Shown here: one piece after another, positions 58,244 to 64,000 of the stretch
Position numbering within the stretch: the first letter of the stretch is position 1
Layout: the number at the start of each line of letters is the position of its first letter
From: Artemisia argyi
Taxonomy: Eukaryota > Streptophyta > Magnoliopsida > Asterales > Asteraceae
Reading direction: 5' to 3'
NCBI GenBank assembly: GCA_030686995.1
Contig: CM060692.1
Coordinates: 128,603,796-128,667,795 of the forward strand
Length of the DNA stretch: 64,000 nt
Notes under the pieces: model-generated
Seen by the model: the letters and a program-made list of their open reading frames with translations, nothing else
Told to the model about the DNA's origin: nothing
The model's database searches: none
Made by a program: the position numbers and the translations under genes

Positions 58244-59691
58244 TGATGCGTGGGAATTGCACCAGGCTTTACCTTTCGAGGGATCTCGAGAAGCTTACAA
58301 TCCCCACCAGGCAGTGTACCTGATCGTTGTAGTATAGTATAGTATAGTGACAAGTACCAGGGGATTGATCGTTCAACTCAGGAATAGTCTCGCTAGGATT
58401 AGAATGCCTAAAAACTAGGTCTAGAGGTGAGGGATGATTCTTTTTGTATTTTTATATTTTTATAAAAGCAAGTAAAATCTCGGGTTTTGGAAGAGTGGGC
58501 GGAATTAGTTGCTAGTCAACTAACCCAATAACTAAGATGCAATCAAAATAAAATAACAAAAATGTAAATTAAGCTAATTACTAATGTGGTGTGAACAATA
58601 AATGGGAAAATTGTGTTTACTTAGATTTCATTACTCCCTAGATATCTTTTACAGGTTGATAGTTTGTTACAGTTGTGTGGATGATGGGGTATATTCCTTA
58701 ATACCAATCGTGGGGTGGCGTACGTACTTCCCCATCTCTATAAGCTCCTACTTCACTCCTATGTCGAGCCTGCAAGAAGCTCCTAACATGGGATCATTAG
58801 AATTCGCTAATGCATTAAATACAACCATAAAAACCTAGTACGCATTGGTTCATGTTTCTTAAGACGTTCAAGCAAGTTACACTATAGAAGTCTGCCAGTT
58901 TTCTTAAGCCTAACATCGAAATCATTCATCCGTAACAACTATAAACAAGCAATCAACCCATAATCAACATCTAGGTTTCACTACATCTAAGCAAACACAC
59001 AAGAGATCTAGCCTAGCATGTTAAAATCAAGACAAGCGTAAGATATTTTCAAACAACACATAGACATATTGAATGAATTGAAAGGATACTTATCTTAATT
59101 GAACATGAAAGGATTCAAGGGGTGATAACCCTTGAAAATACTGTTAAAATCGTGCTAGGGTTTCTCCAAGTCGTTCCTAAAATTTTCCTCTCTTAATGAA
59201 TGAAAATTACAAAACTATATATAGATTTTCCAAGGTGACGGCGTCAAGAAGGAAATTCTGACGCCGTCAACCCGCCGCCCATAATAAAATCAGATTGCCT
59301 AGATCCAGATCTGATGCCGTCAAGAGTGATTTTTCTCTGGCCGTCACGTATAAAGGGACCATGACGGCCTATGGTGACGCCGTCATGCCTTAGTGAAAAA
59401 ACATTCTGGACCATCATGGACTCCATCCTCTTCACCTCTTGTTTTTCCTCTTGACGTCGTCATTAAGAAGCTTGTGACGCCGTCAGGTACTGTTCCCAGC
59501 AAGGAAAATTAAGACTTTGCCGTTTTCTTCACTTTTATGCTCCAAAAAAGTCCAAAATGCTTCCTTTTCCAGAATTCACTCCAAAAGTACCTAAAATCAC
59601 AAAAGGAACGATTTAGTTCAATATTTGATCAAATAAATTCAATTCTGGGCTTAAATGACCCCCTAAAAATGGATCATTTTTTGCCTCGTCA
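58244..59691 (-). repeat. LTR of the third Athila/Tat-like copy
   Basis: 1448 bp. tRNA-Asp-like segment at 58323-58370 with three TATAG units instead of two. TATA box 59215-59224 with TGACGSCGTCA palindromes at 59236, 59259, 59375 and 59475 and a variant TGACGTCGTCA at 59452. Confidence 0.85.
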
Positions 59692-59731
59692 TATACCCTT
59701 ACACTTGAGATTTGCTTGTCCTCAAGCAAAT
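59692..59731 (-). other. PPT and perfect 9-bp hairpin, third copy
   Basis: AAGTGTAAGGGTAT next to the LTR (element sense) and ATTTGCTTG / CAAGCAAAT with a TCCT loop (59710-59731). Confidence 0.6.
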
Positions 59732-60132
59732 GCGCTTTTATTCTAATCAAAATACAAGTTAGGGGTCATTTAACACTAATATAAAAGTAATTACAATAAT
59801 TAATCGTTCCACTAAAGACCAAAGACAAGCACGGAGGTCATATACTAGCACCTCACAAATAGTGTTTAGATACTCACATCTCTCGGGTGTAATAAAGTAT
59901 ATATCACAATATGGAAATGGAAAACACCTCTCACTACCTGTCATAGCAAAATAAATTACCATAGGCTTGGGAAAGAATCAAACCTCCACCACATGGCGTA
60001 AGCACCTAGGATAAACTATCAAAGAGGTCTTTCAAAAGGGTTATAACGTTAGGTGTAGGGATATGGAATACACGGTTTTGTTGGATATAGGCAATCTTTA
60101 TTGGTGGCGAGTTAATCATCTTGGTTAATTAC

Positions 60133-60510
60133 TGTTAGGAATACAAATATTCCTGTAAAAGTCTCGGCCACCTAATTATTGTAATAGCATTAAGTTAGCT
60201 CATAGTTAGTTTATATATTAGTTAGTTAGTATTAGTTTAAGTAACACCGTGGAAGAAGGACGGGTCTTTACCCACTGTATGCCTGATCCACAGCCCGGGT
60301 GTGGGCGTTTGTAGCTTAGTATAAATACTCCTCTCCACATGTGGAGAGGGTTGGAGCTTCCTTTCATCTTAATCTAATCTTTCTCATTTTTCTTTCTACA
60401 CTTTCTCTCTCTAGGAATACCTCCCAACTCTTCTCTTCATCTCTCTAATTATTTCTTAATTCTAATCATAATCACATAAACCATACTAGTTATATTATGA
60501 GAATCCTACA
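60133..60510 (+). repeat. 5' LTR, second copia relative
   Basis: TGTTAGGAATACAAATATTCC to GAGAATCCTACA; TATAAATA near 60320; inverted CTCCACATGTGGAG just downstream. Confidence 0.88.
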
Positions 60511-60512
60511 AT

Positions 60513-60526
60513 TGGTATCAAGAGCC
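60513..60526 (+). other. Primer binding site TGGTATCAAGAGCC
   Basis: Identical to that of the element at 27513. Confidence 0.82.
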
Positions 60527-60771
60527 ATGGTTTGATCTTTAGGATTGTTTGAACTCGGATTTTAGTTTGGTTTTTATGTTTATGGTGATTGGTTCAAATG
60601 GTTATTAAGAAAAAAAAAATCCGTAGTTTGATTTTGTTGGTGATTGGAATTGATTTATGGTTGTACTTTCTTGATTAGATGTGTGATATGAACTTGGTTT
60701 AGTGTTTAGATTGCTTGTTTCATATGTTTATTGGTAGTCTTGGGCAATTTCGAGGGTTAGTATGAAAGTTT

Positions 60772-61402
60772 CTTGGTAGAGAGTTGTCTCTTGGTAAATG
60801 TTCTTGGTAGAGAGTTGTCTCTTGGTAAATGTTCTTGGTAGAGAGTTGTGAATTATTTGGTTAGTATTTCTAGAGATTTGTGGTGTATTGGGTGGTGATT
60901 TGTCTTGTTACTATAAAGGGAAAAGAAGACAAATCACTAGAAAGTGACAGTTTTGTCCTGTTCTGGGTAGAGAGTTGGTTCTAGCGAGTTGGTTCCAGAG
61001 AGTTGGTTCTAGCGAGTTTGTTCCAGAGAGTTGGTTCCAGCGAGTTGGTTTAGCGAGTTGATCTAGCAAGTTGACCTATTCAGCGAGTTGGTCTAGCGAG
61101 TTAATCTAGCGAGTTGACCTATTCAGCGAGTTGGTCTAGCGAGTTGGCATTCTAGAGAGTTTCCATTCTAGAGAGTTGCCATTCTAGAGAGTTGTCATTC
61201 TAGAGAGTTGCCATTCTAGAGAGTTGGTTCTCAGCGAGTTGTCATTCTAGAGAGTTGCCATTCTAGAGAGTTGTTATTCTAGAGAGTTGGTTTTCAGTGA
61301 GTTGCCATTCTAGAGAGTTGCCATTCTAGAGAGTTGCTCATTCAACAAGTTGGTGTTCAGCGAGTTGGCATTCAGCGAGTTGGTCATTCAGCGAGTTGAC
61401 CA
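60772..61402 (+). repeat. Leader repeats: 31-bp and 16-bp units with GAGTT core
   Basis: First a 31-bp unit (TTCTTGGTAGAGAGTTGTCT..) about 2.7 times from about 60770. From 60970 about 27 GAGTT cores follow: units like TCTAGCGAGTTGGT, then a regular 16-bp unit CCATTCTAGAGAGTTG, then TTCAGCGAGTTGG units. All on the same strand. Confidence 0.8.
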
Positions 61403-62006
61403 AAGTTGACTTTTTACGTCAAAACTTCAAACGGCCATAACTTTTGAACCGTAACTCCGTTTTCAGCGAATTAGCTGTCAAAATATTCGGAACAGGCTGA
61501 ATATTGTGAGGTTTCACCATGAAGTTGTGAAACGAATTTCTTTTAGGCCCAAATCACCTCCGGAGTGAAGTTATTGAGGTTTTAAGTTTTTAGACCAAAC
61601 TTTTCAACATTACAATTTGCATCAACCAAACCAAATCATATTGCTTGTTGATAACTCACTGCTAGTTGATCAAGTTGTTGTGAGGTGACTATACGCTGCG
61701 AGTTGAATAGTTCTGTGATTTGAGAATTGTTGCAATTTGAGTTGTTGCAACTTGTCCAATTACAATCTGACGTTGTGAGTTGATTCTTGCAATTTGACTA
61801 ATTGTGATTTGACTTGGTGTGATTTGACTTGTTGTGACTTGACTTAGATAACTAATTGTACCTTGCAAGGTTTATCATCTCACACTCAATCACTAAAGTC
61901 CTCTTGCATCATTTCACGGTTTCTTCTTGATTTTGTAAAATCCCGTGAAAGAATCTATTTCTCGGTTTAAATCATAGAATTGTAAAATCCCGTGCACGTT
62001 TACATC
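61403..62006 (+). other. Rest of the leader
   Basis: Contains a second degenerate repeat, TTGTGATTTGACTTG-like words from about 61735 to 61855. Nothing else recognised. Confidence 0.55.
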
Positions 62007-62606
62007 ATGTCTACCACTTCAGACTCTGTCATTTCTGAGAGAGAACTTCATCAGCCGTAAAAATTGCCCGATAATGCAAAGGAAAGGTGCATTGAATGTT
62101 TTCGACTTCTTCACTCACATCTCAAGGTTCTCTTTGAACGACCTGGATACTTAACAGGATACGAACGCGCATTCGCTTACGAACGTGCATTCACATCACT
62201 CTTTGGTCAAGATGTTCAGACTTTCACAGTCAAAATGACTCTGTATTTAGACCAACTTGAACAACAACTTGACAAAGGAAAATTTCCTGAAAGAAGTTCC
62301 ATGGCTGCCTTCTGTGTGATCAACAACCAACTCCAAGTGTTCATTGATTCACAAATCACTGAGAACTAAATGACTAATAAGTATTTTACTAATTACACGG
62401 GAGTTGAGGTTGACATGTTCAGAGATACACTACTCCAACTCATGGGTAATGTCAAGAAGTACATTGAGAAGAGAGCACAAGACAAACCTAAGTGTGACAT
62501 CAAGATAAATGAAAGTCGGGTGCAATCATGTGATGGTATTGTTGATTCGGGTAAAGCATCGAATGATGGGTCAGTTATCACTGAATGTAAATGGATCATA
62601 GACTGA
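62007..62606 (+). pseudogene. gag: Copia Gag pseudogene (second relative)
   Basis: ATG at 62007, TAA at 62058-62060, TAA at 62367-62369, all one frame, end at 62606. Words KERCIECFRLLHSHLK, MAAFCVINNQLQVFIDS, MFRDTLLQLMGNVKKYIEKR and QSCDGIVDSGKA match a copia Gag N terminus I recall from Asteraceae, and are weakly similar to 28804-29210. The long coiled coil of that family is absent because the frame stops early. Confidence 0.7.
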
Positions 62607-63660
62607 CAATCTGTAGCTTCTTCACGGGTTTGTATGGGGAACGTCATGTCGACATTTTCAACTCACTTAGAATGCTTCCAGTTCTTCGATAAAAACCCCA
62701 ATGTACACATTTCTCCCTCCATGATGATGACGATCTCTCAGAATCATCATAACTATGTTTACATAAACATATCAACTGGCAGCAATATACAAATCAATTC
62801 CCCATGAGTAGATGTCGAAAACAATTCTCTTCAACAATTCTCTGCCGATCAACCTCTAATTAAACCTCTTTTCACTTCCACTGGCTAATAGTAAATGACC
62901 ACGTATGGAGAAAACTCGATATACCAAACTTGAAACTGAAGTAGAGTTCCCCGCTCTTGTATCTTAAGCTTGCACTAATGTTGGAAGAACGGTGTAGAGA
63001 ATTTATGCTCCCAGCAAATCTCTAAGTACTCACTACCCAACCAAAGCATGAGACATTAACACCTCTTGCGATTATCCAAAACGACAACGGCGTGTGACAC
63101 TGAGTACTACAACGTAACTCCTTAAAGTGATAGTTAACCAGGTCTTCAACCATCCACCTCGACTGCTGGTAACTAGATAAACCAAGTCTTCAACTTAAAT
63201 CTCAAGCACGAGCAAGTTATCGTTGAAATTCATTCATCCATCCAACCCCGTCTTCAAGATAAACTCAGATCACACCTTTGTGAAGGTCAACTTCAATCTC
63301 AAATACGTGATACCCAATCAACTCCGTAGTCACATTTAGTCATCCTTAGTTAGTGGAACATTAGGTGTTGGAGGAGAGGAGAGTCATTTCACGCATCAAT
63401 CAACATGTATTTTATTCACACTTTTTAGTATTACTTCCACAAACGCCTTTGCTCCCCCTCAATATGTGCATCAATATTCAAAAGTGTTTAGCACATATGT
63501 GGGAGCCTATTTATTGAGTCCAAAAGATCACTTTTGATTATCAGATTTCATATTTAAATCACATTCTCTCCCCCAAGGATCTTCCCAATAGACAACTAAA
63601 AATCTTATCAATAATAATCAAAACCGTGGAAGAAGGATCTTCCCCAAGGATCTTCGGGTT
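62607..63660 (+). other. Non-coding region between gag and 3' LTR
   Basis: No protein motifs. CTCCCCC-rich (63450, 63568) rather than purine-rich, so no clear PPT on the plus strand. Confidence 0.5.
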
Positions 63661-64000
63661 CGGTCACCTAATTATTGTAATAGCATTAAGTTAGCTCGTA
63701 GTTAGTTTATATATTAGTTAGTTAGTATTAGTTTAAGTAACACCGTGGAAGAAGGACGGGTCTTTACCCACTGTATGCATGATCCACAGCCCGGGTGTGG
63801 GCGTTTGTAGCTTAGTATAAATACCCCTCTCCACATGTGGAGAGGGTTGGAGCTTCCGTTCATCTTAATCTAATCTTTCTCATTTTTCTTTCTACACTTT
63901 CTCTCTCTAGGAATACCTCCCAACTCTTCTCTTCATCTCTCTAATTCTTTCTTAATTCTAATCATAATCACATAAACCATACTAGTTATATTATGAGAAT
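63661..64000 (+). repeat. 3' LTR, second copia relative (partial, altered start)
   Basis: Matches 60165-60504 at an offset of 3496 with few differences. The 32 bp expected to start the LTR (63629-63660) do not match the 5' LTR; they read like a scrambled copy of GTGGAAGAAGGA from inside the LTR. Confidence 0.8.

Larger units (their letters stand above)
58244..60132 (-). mobile_element. Third copy of the gag-only Athila/Tat-like element (3' end)
   Basis: LTR 58244-59691 plus 441 bp of the adjoining 3' region, matching 3397-4810 and 4811-5240 at clearly lower identity than the array units share. The match stops at 60132 where the next copia element inserted; AATTAC at the break corresponds to 5234-5239 in the array. 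No gag in the window; it should resume beyond 64000. Confidence 0.82.
60133..64000 (+). mobile_element. Second coiled-coil-Gag copia relative (continues past window end)
   Basis: 5' LTR 60133-60510, PBS 60513-60526, 1.5 kb repeat-rich leader, gag pseudogene, 1 kb non-coding, 3' LTR running out of the window (expected end about 64006). Total about 3.9 kb with no pol. The left target site would be ATTAC (60128-60132). Confidence 0.8.

Noticed and set aside
60970..61402. CRISPR-like array
   Set aside because: Short degenerate units with no constant spacer length, in a eukaryotic retrotransposon leader.

Overview
This is repeat-dense plant nuclear DNA: almost every base can be placed in nested LTR retrotransposons, and I found no host protein-coding gene, rRNA or convincing intact tRNA gene. 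The two Athila/Tat-type Gag proteins and the coiled-coil copia Gag resemble, from memory, retroelement proteins common in Asteraceae (Anthemideae-like) assemblies. A eudicot, probably an Asteraceae species, is therefore my best guess; this is inference, not proof.

Layout. (1) 1-11109, minus strand: a tandem array of a gag-only Athila/Tat-like element, period 6299 bp, with LTRs 3397-4810 and 9696-11109 and two gag-protease pseudogenes. (2) 11110-11892, minus: 5' piece of a long Athila-type LTR. (3) 11893-15279, minus: 5' part of a Sirevirus-like copia element (LTR, PBS, gag). (4) 15280-17782, continuing at 27378-27512 and 50315-50626: fragments of a Tekay-like LTR that served as a landing platform. 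(5) 17783-27377: a Sirevirus LTR split by a whole Sirevirus-like element (18527-26774) that has lost gag and pol. (6) 27513-50309: a gag-only copia element (TSD GAGAC) with a long coiled-coil Gag. It is split at 32124-47289 by a Tekay-like gypsy element (TSD AAAAA), whose 3' LTR is in turn split at 38552-44549 by a young copia element (TSD TTTTC). That copia carries the only near-intact gag-pol in the window. (7) 50627-56904, plus: an Athila-type element with a 4.4 kb LTR and a gag pseudogene. It is cut by a Sirevirus LTR (56905-58243), itself cut by a third copy of the gag-only Athila/Tat-like family (58244-60132), which hosts a second coiled-coil copia relative (60133 to beyond the window end).

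How the parts work together. Most elements are non-autonomous (gag only, or nothing coding) and would need pol supplied in trans. The interesting signals are in the non-coding parts. The gag-only Athila/Tat-like LTR carries a sequence matching the 5' half of tRNA-Asp, the same tRNA its primer binding site matches. The young copia has no tRNA-type PBS; its 28-nt leader is instead perfectly complementary over 14 nt to its own LTR, which suggests self-priming. Sirevirus LTRs carry position-conserved but sequence-different palindromes just upstream of TATA. The leaders of the two coiled-coil copia relatives carry about 20 and 27 same-strand copies of a GAGTT-core repeat. All counts were made by eye and no database search was run.
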